NCBI GenBank assembly: GCA_963819715.1
Contig: CAWFXE010000002.1
Span: 62,001-126,000, forward strand
Length of the DNA: 64,000 nucleotides
Direction: 5' to 3'
Origin: DASUPK01 sp963819715
GTDB lineage: Bacteria > Actinomycetota > Thermoleophilia > Solirubrobacterales > 70-9
Shown here: one piece after another, positions 1 to 8,091 of the stretch
How the letters are laid out: each line of letters begins with the position of its first letter
Numbering within the stretch: position 1 is the first letter of the stretch
Notes under the pieces: generated by a model
Told to the model about the DNA's origin: nothing
Database searches by the model: none
Seen by the model: the letters and a program-made list of their open reading frames with translations, nothing else
Position numbers and translations under genes: made by a program

Positions 1-2
1 CC

Positions 3-107
3 GGCCTGAAGCAGCGCTTCGACGCCGCCACGCTCGAGGACGTCTACATGAAGACGGTCGCCGCAGGCCGCCGCGTGGCCGAGGAGGTCGAGGAGTCCCC
101 CGCCTAG
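3..107 (+). CDS. ABC transporter ATP-binding protein, C-terminal end (partial)
   Basis: Only the last 34 codons lie in the window; the gene starts upstream. The readable tail contains TLEDVYMKTV, which resembles the conserved C-terminal segment of ABC-2 type drug/polysaccharide exporter ATPases (usually LEDVFL...). The stop codon overlaps the stop of the convergent gene at 104. Its natural partner is probably the ABC-2 permease at 2807, which follows on the same strand after about 2.7 kb of opposite-strand genes. Family assignment rests on this short tail and the downstream permease. Confidence 0.7.
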   Translation, partial: GLKQRFDAATLEDVYMKTVAAGRRVAEEVEESPA

Positions 108-469
108 GACGAGTCGGAAGCGGGGAGCTCCACCTCGAACTCCTGCCCCGCATGAGTGTCCGGCCCAAACTCGTCTGACGTCGCGTGCGCCTCCCACCAG
201 AGCCGGCCGTGCGCCGAGCTGAAGGTCGGCTTGGCGTCAGCCGGCAGCTCGATGGAGAACTCATAGGACTCGCCGGTCTCGAGCGCGCCCTTGTGCAGGG
301 ACCCGCCGGGGACGCTGATCGAGGTGCCACCGTAGTCCGCGGTGGAGTCGCGGTAGAGGAGGAACGCCTCGAGCCCCCGGGAGCGGCCACCATCGGTCAC
401 CTTGACCGCCCCCTTGACGGTGTCGCCTGGCTTGTAGCGCTCCTCCTCGACGTTCACCTCCAGCTTCAC
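104..469 (-). CDS. Arrestin-like/SpoOM-like beta-sandwich protein
   Basis: A 121-residue acidic protein without signal peptide or membrane segment. It opens with a strand-rich pattern (KLEVNVEEERYKPGDTVKG) of the kind seen in arrestin-like and Spo0M-like beta-sandwiches, with the PGDTV turn typical of such domains. It begins 4 bp inside the end of the gene at 466, so the two are probably translated together. The neighbour has the same layout (xLRRGDEVEATLTI), suggesting two half-arrestin paralogues. Function unknown; the fold is an inference from strand pattern only. Confidence 0.55.
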   Translation of the reverse strand: MKLEVNVEEERYKPGDTVKGAVKVTDGGRSRGLEAFLLYRDSTADYGGTSISVPGGSLHKGALETGESYEFSIELPADAKPTFSSAHGRLWWEAHATSDEFGPDTHAGQEFEVELPASDSS

Positions 470-822
470 GGCAGCACCTCCAGCGCCTTGTCGCGCTTGG
501 GGTCGAGGCGCAGGCGCTTCGCGTCACGGGCCGAGATCGTCCAGCGGAACTTGAGCGTGTCGCCCTCGTGTGAGAACGGGGCGTCCGCGGGGACTCGAAA
601 TCTGAACGTCTGCATCGGGTCGGAACTGGAGGCGGGCTGCCACTCCTCGAAGGCCACGGCGCTGGCCGTTTGACGGACGACCCTGTCGGGGCTGTCCGAC
701 TCCATCTGCCGCTGCTCGTAGGCGTAGAGCTCGTCGCAGACGAGCCCCACCTTCAGGCCGTCTCCGAACTTCTCGGAGTCGGTGATCGTCAGGGTGGCCT
801 CCACCTCGTCGCCACGCCGCAA
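466..822 (-). CDS. Arrestin-like protein, paralogue of neighbour; start uncertain
   Basis: At least 118 residues from a TTG codon at 822. The reading frame continues upstream with sequence that reads like protein (LFKRKSHFEISSDVEQ, up to a CTG at 870), so the true start is probably further 5' and non-ATG. The section around RRGDEVEATLTITD resembles the PGDTVKGAVKVTD section of the downstream gene, with which it overlaps by 4 bp. The pair is probably co-translated and may form a two-lobed arrestin-like unit. No catalytic motif is visible. Function unknown. Confidence 0.55.
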   Translation of the reverse strand: MRRGDEVEATLTITDSEKFGDGLKVGLVCDELYAYEQRQMESDSPDRVVRQTASAVAFEEWQPASSSDPMQTFRFRVPADAPFSHEGDTLKFRWTISARDAKRLRLDPKRDKALEVLP

Positions 823-916
823 TTGCTCGACGTCGCTGGAGATCTCGAAGTGCGATTTCCGCTTGAACAGTGCCGTCTGCTGCTCCCGAGCTGATCCTAC
901 GCCCTGCGGCGAGGAA

Positions 917-1660
917 TCAGTCCGGGTACTCGTCCTTGCGCATGACGCTGGGCGCCTCGGGCTGCTCCTTCGGCGTGCGAGCCAGAAGGAACGAGTGGAA
1001 CGGCGCCACGAACGGGTCGGGAGCCATCACCTGGTAGGTCAGGTAGACGGTCCCGTTGTCCTTGGCGAAGGCGATATAGCCCGGTCCCTCGCGCAGGCCG
1101 TCCTTCAGCTCCGCGCCGATCTGCTCGCCCCAGTCCTGGAGCCAGTCAGGCGGGTCCTCGATCATCTCCTTCACCCCGGGGATCTCTCCCGACATCGCCT
1201 GCTCGGGGGTCATCGCCAAGCCCATGTCGAAGGGAAAGTCGCTCTCGTAGGTCGAGACGTAGGGGAACTCCCAGCCCATCCGCTTCTTGTAGGCCACGAG
1301 CTCGTCGATCGGGGCGCGCGAGAAGCAGAGGAAGGTCACGTCGCTGTGGTTCAGGTGTACCAGCGGGCCGCTGAACTCGTCCCCGAGGCTCGTGCAGCCC
1401 GGACAGGCGCCCTTCGTGTAGTCGGGCCCGTACATGATGTTGTAGGCGAGCAGCTGCGAGCGTCCGTCGAACAGCTCGGCCAGGGACTTCTTGCCCTCCT
1501 CGGTGTCGAACTCGTACTTCTTCTCCACCGGGACCCAGGGCAGCTCGCGCCGCTTCTCCTTGATCTCGTTGTTGCGCTCGGCGTGCTCGGCCTCGAGCTT
1601 CGCGAGCTCCGCCCGCGCCGCCTCCCATTCCTCTCGCGTTCCGGTCTTGTGCTCAGGCAT
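917..1660 (-). CDS. DUF899 family thioredoxin-like protein
   Basis: A 247-residue protein matching the DUF899 pattern: an N-terminal helical part (EEWEAARAELAKLEAEH), then KKYEFDTEEGKKSLAELFDGRSQLLAYNIMYG split over residues 45-75, then GACPGCTSLGDEF, a CxxC-like pair in a thioredoxin-type fold, and a late SFLLARTP segment. The start is set by an AGGAGG at 1668-1673, seven bases before the ATG at 1660. DUF899 proteins are usually described as thioredoxin-like with unknown substrate. Single gene on the minus strand, not obviously in an operon with its neighbours. Confidence 0.85.
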   Translation of the reverse strand: MPEHKTGTREEWEAARAELAKLEAEHAERNNEIKEKRRELPWVPVEKKYEFDTEEGKKSLAELFDGRSQLLAYNIMYGPDYTKGACPGCTSLGDEFSGPLVHLNHSDVTFLCFSRAPIDELVAYKKRMGWEFPYVSTYESDFPFDMGLAMTPEQAMSGEIPGVKEMIEDPPDWLQDWGEQIGAELKDGLREGPGYIAFAKDNGTVYLTYQVMAPDPFVAPFHSFLLARTPKEQPEAPSVMRKDEYPD

Positions 1661-1830
1661 ATCGGCTCCTCCTTGATGGGGACACACCAATTGAGACTGC
1701 GGATGGACGCGAGACTCATCGGACCGTTACCCCAGCATTGAGGATGGCGAAACTCATCCGCCATCGATCGGAAGCGCTGCTCGTCGAGCTTGCCGCGATG
1801 GTCGGCGGCGAGGCGTATCCGACGCGTTCG

Positions 1831-2136
1831 TTAGCTCTCGATGGGAATCGTGGCTGACGCTGCGCCTCGGATCACAACTTGGGTCGCCGGATCGTCGCCA
1901 ATTTCGAAGTTCCCTTCGACCTTCTCGGGCGTAATTACCGCTCCGCCCATGTCGGGCTCATCCACTTCGAGCGCAAGGACAATGGATTCTGGGTCGCCCG
2001 GCGTGCCCTCGTTGGTCGGAACTAGACGGAGAGTGTGGCCGGAAGAGTTGCATTGACCCTCGCCCACAACGTGGAGGGCCCGCTTCCCGTCATCTTCGTG
2101 GGTATGGGCGCTCCATCGATCGATTTCGCAACTCAT
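1831..2136 (-). CDS. Hypothetical protein
   Basis: A 101-residue acidic protein, MSCEIDRWSAHTHEDDGKRALHVVG at its start (split here only for length), with alternating polar and hydrophobic residues that suggest a small beta-rich soluble protein. No signal peptide, membrane segment or known motif. It lies 9 bp downstream of the gene ending at 2146 on the same strand, so the two probably share a transcript. Base composition from about 1830 to 2640 looks less GC-rich than the surroundings. I do not recognise the family. Confidence 0.55.
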   Translation of the reverse strand: MSCEIDRWSAHTHEDDGKRALHVVGEGQCNSSGHTLRLVPTNEGTPGDPESIVLALEVDEPDMGGAVITPEKVEGNFEIGDDPATQVVIRGAASATIPIES

Positions 2137-2145
2137 ATCGCTCCC

Positions 2146-2643
2146 TTAGATCGTCGGCTGACGGCCCGCCAGCACGTCGGCTTCGGCGCGCAGGTAGACC
2201 GGGTAGGTGATTAGCCCCTTCACAAACATGTCGTGGAGGGAGGTGAGGTATTCCTCAACCTCCTTTTGAGACCGCGCTGGACCGGTGTCGCCGCTGACAG
2301 GCCCCGGTGCTGGCCGCAAAATGCCGATGATCCAACGCTTCATCGACGGACTCCAGAAGGCGAGATTCTTATCGGCCACTGCCATCGCCTCCCACTCCTT
2401 CATCAGGTCATTGAAGAAGGAGTCGACTTCAAAAAATTGGAGGGACGTCTGAGGAAGCCCTTTGTCCTTGATCTCCCACTTGTCATAGGTGAGGGACACC
2501 CACAGACCCTGGCGAGGGTCCCAATAAATGTCCTGATGGTCAGGGACAAACGGGCCCACGTAGCGAGTGAAGCCTGCCCGGAAAGCCTCCGCCATTCGCT
2601 GCCTGGCGAGCGTTTCCTGGATCGTTGGAATCTCTACAGGCAT
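2146..2643 (-). CDS. Hypothetical protein
   Basis: A 165-residue soluble protein with many aromatic residues (YVGPFVPDHQDIYWDPRQG, WEAMAVADKNLAFWSPSMKRW split). The N-terminus MPVEIPTIQETLARQRMAEA looks like an amphipathic helix. No catalytic motif, signal sequence or membrane segment. It is the first gene of a probable two-gene unit with the gene at 1831, inside the opposite-strand block that separates an ABC ATPase remnant from its likely permease. Lower GC than neighbours hints at acquisition, but this is by eye. Function unknown. Confidence 0.55.
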   Translation of the reverse strand: MPVEIPTIQETLARQRMAEAFRAGFTRYVGPFVPDHQDIYWDPRQGLWVSLTYDKWEIKDKGLPQTSLQFFEVDSFFNDLMKEWEAMAVADKNLAFWSPSMKRWIIGILRPAPGPVSGDTGPARSQKEVEEYLTSLHDMFVKGLITYPVYLRAEADVLAGRQPTI

Positions 2644-2806
2644 GCGCCAAACCTAACCGGTCCAGGTGAGCGATGGCAAGTGAATGTGACGACCATCGAG
2701 CGTCAAGCGTGAGGCAGGTTGACATCCGCGAGAAAGGCGACCTGTCTACCTTTGGCCGAATGGAGATCATCCGGTTCCTTTCCTGCGACGCGATCGCGGC
2801 ATCGCC

Positions 2807-3589
2807 ATGAACAAGAACGCAATGGCCAACCCCTGGCAGGGATTCCTCTGGCTTTCGCGCCGCGAGTGCCACCGCGTCCTGCGCCTCTGGACCCAGACGA
2901 CGCTCGCGCCGGTCGTCTCCTCCCTGCTCTTCATCGTCGTCTTCGGGCTTTCCCTCGGCGGCCGGATCAAGCAGGTCGACGGCTTCGACTACGACCAGTT
3001 CATCGTCCCCGGCCTGATCGCGATGGCGATGGCCCAGGCCGCCTACTCCAATAACGCGAGCACGATCTTCCAGGGCCGCTCCGACCGCTACATCGACGAC
3101 GTCCTCGCCGCCCCGATCCACAACTGGCAGGTCAACCTCGGCTACCTGGTCGGCGGCGCTTTCCGCGCCCTGATCATCGGCGCCGGCCTCGCCGCCTGCG
3201 CGATCCCGATCACCGGCGCGCCAGTCGTCAATCCCGCGCTGCTGATCGTCGCGGTGCTGCTGCTCGTCTTCGGCTTCGGCGCTCTCGGCACGATCGTCGG
3301 CATCTACGCGGAGACCTTCGACCACACGAGCTTCATCAACAACATCGTCATCCTCCCCCTCACCTTCCTCGGCGGCGTCTTCTACTCGGTCAGCCGCCTC
3401 GGCTCACCCTGGGAGCAGCTCTCCCACGTGAACCCGCTCTTCTACGTCGTGGAGACGATCCGCTACGGCTTCCTGGGCGTCTCGGATGTGAGCCCGTGGA
3501 TCGCCTTCGCGGTGGTCGCGGGCATGTGCCTGGCGCTGCTGGCGTGGAGTCAGTGGCTGTTTACGAGTGGGCGGAAGTTGAAGCCATAG
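2807..3589 (+). CDS. ABC-2 type transporter permease
   Basis: A 260-residue integral membrane protein with about six hydrophobic segments and the ABC-2 hallmarks: an N-terminal cytoplasmic helix (WLSRRECHRVLRLWTQT), the LAPVVSSLLFIVVFG first membrane helix, a middle YIDDVLAAPI loop, and the late LGGVFYSVSRLGSPWEQLS-HVNPLFYVVETIRYG region typical of drug or cell-surface polymer exporters of the DrrB/NodJ type. It forms the transmembrane half of an exporter; the ATPase is probably the gene ending at 107. A TTGACA-like hexamer at 2719-2724 could be part of a promoter but has no convincing -10 partner. Confidence 0.85.
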   Translation: MNKNAMANPWQGFLWLSRRECHRVLRLWTQTTLAPVVSSLLFIVVFGLSLGGRIKQVDGFDYDQFIVPGLIAMAMAQAAYSNNASTIFQGRSDRYIDDVLAAPIHNWQVNLGYLVGGAFRALIIGAGLAACAIPITGAPVVNPALLIVAVLLLVFGFGALGTIVGIYAETFDHTSFINNIVILPLTFLGGVFYSVSRLGSPWEQLSHVNPLFYVVETIRYGFLGVSDVSPWIAFAVVAGMCLALLAWSQWLFTSGRKLKP

Positions 3590-3662
3590 CTGAGATCGTT
3601 GCCGGTTTCACGCCGAGCCGACTCTGAGGATGACCTTCGGAGCCCGGGATCCCCACCAAGTG

Positions 3663-3691
3663 TTGATTGCGCTCTGATGCGGGCCTAGAAT
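3663..3691 (+). promoter_or_regulatory. Sigma-70-like promoter of secreted protein gene
   Basis: TTGATT at 3663-3668 and TAGAAT at 3686-3691 are separated by exactly 17 bp, close to the housekeeping consensus. A purine-rich ribosome site (AGGGAG) at 3701 precedes the ATG at 3710. The predicted leader would be about 12 bases. Confidence 0.6.
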
Positions 3692-3709
3692 GCGCTCCCA
3701 AGGGAGATC

Positions 3710-4609
3710 ATGCGGCGAGGCGACATCGACCCAGGTCAAGGAACGCCCCGGTATTGCTCACGAGGGCGCGTTGCCGTGGCCGCGGTTCTCGCGGCGATGT
3801 CTTTGCTGGCAAGCGCCTCGTCATCCGCAGCCTCGGTGACGCTCGGTCAACTCGCCCCTGGAACCCCGCCGCCGAGTCAATGTGGTGGGGCGACCGTCGA
3901 TCACATTCAGACGACGCTGAGCAACGGCAACTCCTACGTGGCGCCGGGGACCGGGACGATCACATCCTGGAATCACAATGCCGCCGCCGGTGGAGGGCAG
4001 ATGTTGACGATGAAGGTCTTCCGCCAGGTCGCCGACCCGGCCACCTACGAGGTTGTCGGCCACGACGGTCCTCGTTCGCTCGCCGCGGGGGTCCTCAACG
4101 GTTTTCCGGCCAGCATCGCGGTGAAGCCCGGCGACATCCTCGGCCTCAACACCTCCAGCCCTGGCGGCAGCGCATGCACTTTCAATGCCACCGGAAGCAC
4201 GTCGCTCGGCCGTAACGGGGACATGACCGATGGTGAGTCGGAGGCCTTCGGCCCGCCGCTCGAGGGCAGAAACCTCAACATCTCGGCCGTATTTGTGCCT
4301 TCGAACGCCTTCACGCTCGGGAAGACCCGGCTCAACCGTAAGAAGGGCACGTTGAAGCTCACGGTCAATGTGCCTAACCCAGGAACGCTCCAGGTATCGG
4401 GAAAGGGTGTGAAGGCCCTCGCGGCGCGATCGGCGACGACGACGGTGGACGCTCCCGGGGCGTTCAGCCTGCTGATCAAGACGAAGGGGGGAAAACGGAA
4501 GATGTTGAACAGGGCGGGCAAGGTGAGGCTCAAGGTCGCCATCACTTACGCCCCGATCGGGGGCGACCCGAGCACGCAGTCAAGGAAGCTAAAGCTCAAG
4601 AAGCGGTAG
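3710..4609 (+). CDS. Secreted protein with basic C-terminal tail
   Basis: A 299-residue protein with an N-terminal signal peptide (hydrophobic AVAAVLAAMSLLASASSSA around residues 22-40), a beta-rich middle part, and a C-terminal module of about 90 residues ending in SRKLKLKKR. The middle (GTITSWNHNAAAGGGQM...KVFRQVADPATYEVVGHD) resembles the corresponding part of the gene at 19524. The C-terminal module (LNRKKGTLKLTVNVPNPG...KVRLKVAITYAP) recurs at the end of the kelch protein at 12762. Function unknown; the Lys-rich end might bind anionic cell wall polymers or DNA, which is inference. Single transcription unit with its own promoter. Confidence 0.75.
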   Translation: MRRGDIDPGQGTPRYCSRGRVAVAAVLAAMSLLASASSSAASVTLGQLAPGTPPPSQCGGATVDHIQTTLSNGNSYVAPGTGTITSWNHNAAAGGGQMLTMKVFRQVADPATYEVVGHDGPRSLAAGVLNGFPASIAVKPGDILGLNTSSPGGSACTFNATGSTSLGRNGDMTDGESEAFGPPLEGRNLNISAVFVPSNAFTLGKTRLNRKKGTLKLTVNVPNPGTLQVSGKGVKALAARSATTTVDAPGAFSLLIKTKGGKRKMLNRAGKVRLKVAITYAPIGGDPSTQSRKLKLKKR

Positions 4610-4667
4610 CTCGGGCATGGCGCGAGAAGCAGGAGCGTCGGGCAGTGGGCCACCTCGCCCAGCAGGG

Positions 4668-6734
4668 CTACGGGGCCGCCGCGGCCTTCGCCTGCTCGGT
4701 GGCGTCGGTCTCCGGGACCGGCACGCTTGCGACCTCGTAGGCCTCCGGCTGGTCGAGGGTCTCCCGCTTCAGTAGCGCGTTAGCCAGGGATTCGAGCCGG
4801 TCGCGCTCCCGCGTGAGGAGCTCGACCACATCCCGCTCCGACTCGTCCACGATCCGCCGGACCTCCTGGTCGACCAGCTCCTGGGTCGGCTCGGAGGCGG
4901 GCGCCGTGCCGGGCAGGAGTGGGCCACCAGCGCGGCCGTCGGTGACGGCGATTGGGCCGATTGCTTCGCTCATGCCCCAGCGGCCGACCATGCCCCGCGC
5001 TACCTGGGTGAGATTCTGGATGTCGGATTCGGCCCCGGTGCTCAGATCGTCGAAGATGACCTTCTCCGCGGCTCGGCCGCCGAGGGCGACCTTGATCTGG
5101 GCCAGGAGCTCCTCGCGGCGGTAGTTGTAGCGGTCGCTCTCCGGGGTGCTGAGCGTGACGCCGAGGGCCTGGCCGCGCGGGATGATCGAGATCTTCCGCA
5201 CCGGGTCCGCGCCCGGGGTGAGCATTCCAACCAAGGCGTGGCCGGACTCGTGGTAGGCGGTGCGCTTGCGGTCCTCGTCGGTCATCACGATCTGGCGCTC
5301 GGCGCCGAGCAGGATCTTCTCGATCGACTCCGTGAAGTCGCTCTGCTCGACCTTGGTGTGGTCGTTGCGGGCGGCGGTGAGGGCGGCCTCGTTGACTAGG
5401 AGCGCGATGTCGGCGCCGGTGGAGCCGGGGATGGAGGAGGCGATCCGCTCCAGGTCGACGTCGTCGGCCAGCGGCACGTGCTTGGTGTGGATCTTGAGGA
5501 TTTGGACGCGGCCCGGCTGGTCGGGCGGGCTGACCGCGATGCGGCGGTCGAAGCGGCCGGGGCGAAGCAGCGCGGGGTCGAGGATCTCGGGGCGGTTGGT
5601 CGCGCCGAGGACGATCACGTTCGTGCCGGGCTCGAAGCCGTCCATCTCGGTGAGTATCTGGTTGAGCGTCTGCTCGCGCTCGTCGTTGCCGCCGCTGATG
5701 CCGGCGTAGTTGCCGGAGCGCGAGCGGCCGATCGCGTCGAGCTCGTCGATGAAGATGATCGCCGGCGCCGCTTCCTTCGCCTGCTTGAAGAGGTCGCGGA
5801 CGCGGGAGGCCCCCACTCCCACGATCGCCTCGACGAACTCGCTCGCCGAGAGGTGGAAGAAGGCGGCGTGCGCCTCGCCAGCGACGGCGCGGGCGAGCAG
5901 CGTCTTGCCGGTTCCGGGCGGCCCGTAAAGCAGGACGCCGTGCGGGATCCGGGCCCCGACCTTCGTGTACCGCGTCGGGTTCCGCAGGAAGTCGACGATC
6001 TCGACGAGCTCGTCCTCGGCCTCGTCGATGCCGGCCACGTCCTCGAAGTTGACGCGCTGCTCCTCATCGGGATTCACGCGCCGGGCGTTGGTGCGGCCGA
6101 AGCCGCCGAGGATGCCGCCCCCTCCCGCTCCCGCCTGGCGCCGGGCGATCCAGATGAAGAAGCCGATGATGAGCAGCCACGGCAGGAAGCCGAGGACGAG
6201 GGTCCAGAAGACCGAGCGGCCGGAGTCCGGGGGTTCGGCGTTGATCGACACGCCCGCCTGGGTGAGGATGTTGGTGAGCTGGGCGTGATCGACGAACGAG
6301 GGGACCTCGGTCTTGAACTTGTCGACCTGGAACGGCTTGGCGTCGCCGGGCGGGTCATATGAAGCCTCGTTCTTCAGCTGCCCCTCGATCGAGTCGCCCT
6401 TCGAGCTGATCTCGCTGACGTTCTGCGCCTGGACCTGGTTGACGAAGAACGGCTGGTAGGGGACGCGCGGGCGATCGGGGGCGCCGCTGGTCAGGAACGA
6501 GATCAGGAGGTTCACCGCGAGCAGACCGAGCAGGAAGGCGATCCACGTCCGGCTCCGCGGGATCATCGGCTGCTTGGGGGGTGGCGGGGCGCCGCGGCCG
6601 TCGGGCGCCGGATCGACGCGGAAGCCCGCGGGGTGGTTCGCCGGGGGCGGGGCCTTCGCCGGCGGGGCGTCCTTCGGTGCCGTGTCGTTTGAAGCTGAGT
6701 CTGAGGCCAAGAATCCAGGGTACTGAGGCACCAC
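4668..6734 (-). CDS. ftsH: FtsH-family ATP-dependent zinc metalloprotease
   Basis: A 688-residue membrane AAA+ protease. Two membrane helices near residues 64-82 and 176-197 flank an external domain. The AAA module has Walker A GPPGTGKT (271-278), Walker B IIFIDELDAIG (about 326-336) and the RPGRFDR arginine-finger region (391-397). The protease zinc site is HESGH (495-499), with a later GAESDIQNL segment supplying the third ligand. It degrades membrane and short-lived cytosolic proteins. The proline-rich N-terminus before the first helix is longer than usual, and a start near the ATG of MIPRSRTW (about 6566) is possible. The pore loop reads FVEAIVGVG where FtsH normally has FVEMFVGVG, so the pore phenylalanine is replaced by isoleucine; this may be a divergent paralogue. 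Confidence 0.95.
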   Translation of the reverse strand: MVPQYPGFLASDSASNDTAPKDAPPAKAPPPANHPAGFRVDPAPDGRGAPPPPKQPMIPRSRTWIAFLLGLLAVNLLISFLTSGAPDRPRVPYQPFFVNQVQAQNVSEISSKGDSIEGQLKNEASYDPPGDAKPFQVDKFKTEVPSFVDHAQLTNILTQAGVSINAEPPDSGRSVFWTLVLGFLPWLLIIGFFIWIARRQAGAGGGGILGGFGRTNARRVNPDEEQRVNFEDVAGIDEAEDELVEIVDFLRNPTRYTKVGARIPHGVLLYGPPGTGKTLLARAVAGEAHAAFFHLSASEFVEAIVGVGASRVRDLFKQAKEAAPAIIFIDELDAIGRSRSGNYAGISGGNDEREQTLNQILTEMDGFEPGTNVIVLGATNRPEILDPALLRPGRFDRRIAVSPPDQPGRVQILKIHTKHVPLADDVDLERIASSIPGSTGADIALLVNEAALTAARNDHTKVEQSDFTESIEKILLGAERQIVMTDEDRKRTAYHESGHALVGMLTPGADPVRKISIIPRGQALGVTLSTPESDRYNYRREELLAQIKVALGGRAAEKVIFDDLSTGAESDIQNLTQVARGMVGRWGMSEAIGPIAVTDGRAGGPLLPGTAPASEPTQELVDQEVRRIVDESERDVVELLTRERDRLESLANALLKRETLDQPEAYEVASVPVPETDATEQAKAAAAP

Positions 6735-6776
6735 CGCCCACCACTAGGCTCGGCGGTGAGCGAACGAGGAGGAGTC

Positions 6777-7481
6777 ATGGAACTGGAAGGGAAGGTCGCG
6801 CTGGTCACCGGCGCCAGCGGCGGGATCGGCGCGGCGGTGGCACGGAGGCTGCACGAGGCGGGAGCCTCGGTCGGGCTGCTCTCGCGGCGCGGCGACGACC
6901 TCGGCCTCGAGCGCGGGCTCGGGATCGTCTGCGACGTGCGGAGTCGCGACGCCGTCGCCGAGGCGACCGAGGCCGTCGCCCTGCACTTCGGCGGCCTCGA
7001 CATCGCGGTCGCGAACGCCGGCGTCGGCGCCTACGGGGACTTCCTCGATCTCGAGCCGAAGCTGCTCGAGGCGATGATCGACGTGAACCTGAAGGGCACG
7101 CTGTACACGGCTGCGGCCGCCCTCCCCCACCTGATCGACTCCGGCGCGGGCGACTTCCTCTCGATGGCGAGCGTCGGCGGCCTCCGCGCCCTGCCAGGCG
7201 AGGCCGTCTACAACGCGTCGAAGTTCGGGCAGCTGGGCTTCACGCGGGCGCTCGACCACGAGCTGCGGGAGAAGGGCGTGCGCGCCACCTGCATCTGCCC
7301 CGGCGGCGTGCAGACGGACTTCGCGATGGGGACGGGCCGCACGGAGGGCGACCCCGCGCCCGAGGACATGATGAGCGCGGAGGACGTCGCCGAGGTCGTG
7401 CTCTTCACGGTCACGCGCCCGCGGAACCTGCGGATTCTGACCACCAGCTTCCGCCCGGTGAGCGAGCCGTCATCGGGCTGA
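6777..7481 (+). CDS. Short-chain dehydrogenase/reductase (SDR)
   Basis: A 234-residue classical SDR. The nucleotide-binding TGASGGIG motif is at residues 11-18, the structural NAG motif appears in AVANAGVG, and the catalytic Ser-Tyr-Lys set is in SMASVGG...AVYNASKFG. It reduces or oxidises an alcohol/ketone using NAD(P); substrate unknown. The ATG at 6777 is chosen because AGGAGG lies just upstream; a GTG seven codons earlier is less likely. It is divergent from ftsH with only about 40 bp between starts, so the promoters overlap. Confidence 0.9.
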   Translation: MELEGKVALVTGASGGIGAAVARRLHEAGASVGLLSRRGDDLGLERGLGIVCDVRSRDAVAEATEAVALHFGGLDIAVANAGVGAYGDFLDLEPKLLEAMIDVNLKGTLYTAAAALPHLIDSGAGDFLSMASVGGLRALPGEAVYNASKFGQLGFTRALDHELREKGVRATCICPGGVQTDFAMGTGRTEGDPAPEDMMSAEDVAEVVLFTVTRPRNLRILTTSFRPVSEPSSG

Positions 7482-7502
7482 AACCCGGCCCGGGGCACTC
7501 CC

Positions 7503-7508
7503 TAACCT
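7503..7508 (+). promoter_or_regulatory. -10 element for leaderless zincin gene
   Basis: TAACCT lies seven bases before the ATG at 7516, so transcription should start at or next to the start codon. No clear Shine-Dalgarno sequence precedes the ATG. The -35 region is weak (CTGAAA around 7478). Confidence 0.4.
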
Positions 7509-7515
7509 CAGTTGC

Positions 7516-8088
7516 ATGAGGGAGATCCTCCTTCCCCCGTTGCGCGCCGCGGCGATCGCCGCCTTCATCGGCGGGCTGCTCCTGCTGCTCTTCAACCCGC
7601 CGTCGTTCGCGCACATCGGCGGCCTCATGACGATCGTGGTCGGCGCCCTCGCGATCATCCTGATCACCGCCTGGATCACCACGGCGATGATCGGCGAGGA
7701 GATGCCCGAGCCCGAGTTCCGCAAGCTCGTCGATCGCAGCGAGGCGCTCGCCGCCCTGCCGGCCCCCGACTATCCGCTCACCGAGTTCGACCTGCTCGTG
7801 ATCGAGGCGATCGACAACCTGCCGCCGCAGTTCCAGACCCTGCTGGAAGACACGCCGGTGGTGATCTCCAACCTCGGGGAGCAGCACGGCGCCTACGGGA
7901 TGTACATGGGCGGCACGGTGGCGCGGGACATCTACCCCGACCGGATCGTCATCTACCAGGACACCCTGGAGCGCGACTTCGGCCACAACCCGGACATGCT
8001 CCGGGCGCAGGTGGAGCGGGTCGTGCAGCACGAGCTGGCCCACCACCTGGGCTGGGACGAGCCCGGCGTGCGCGGGCTCGGGCTCTGA
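7516..8088 (+). CDS. Membrane-anchored zincin-like metallopeptidase
   Basis: A 190-residue protein with two N-terminal hydrophobic helices (about residues 10-28 and 38-58), then a soluble domain of about 110 residues that matches the small zincin family (metallopeptidase family, pfam Zincin_1/DUF1025). The zinc motif HELAHHLG is near residues 175-182. In this family the catalytic domain is usually a free soluble protein of about 120 residues; here it carries a two-helix membrane anchor. Substrate unknown. Start probably leaderless ATG. Convergent with the transglutaminase gene, 3 bp apart. Confidence 0.8.
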   Translation: MREILLPPLRAAAIAAFIGGLLLLLFNPPSFAHIGGLMTIVVGALAIILITAWITTAMIGEEMPEPEFRKLVDRSEALAALPAPDYPLTEFDLLVIEAIDNLPPQFQTLLEDTPVVISNLGEQHGAYGMYMGGTVARDIYPDRIVIYQDTLERDFGHNPDMLRAQVERVVQHELAHHLGWDEPGVRGLGL

Positions 8089-8091
8089 GCG

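Noticed and set aside
1744..1857. Short plus-strand frame (37 codons) in the spacer after the DUF899 gene
   Set aside because: No ribosome site, no recognisable sequence, and it runs into the antisense of the gene at 1831.
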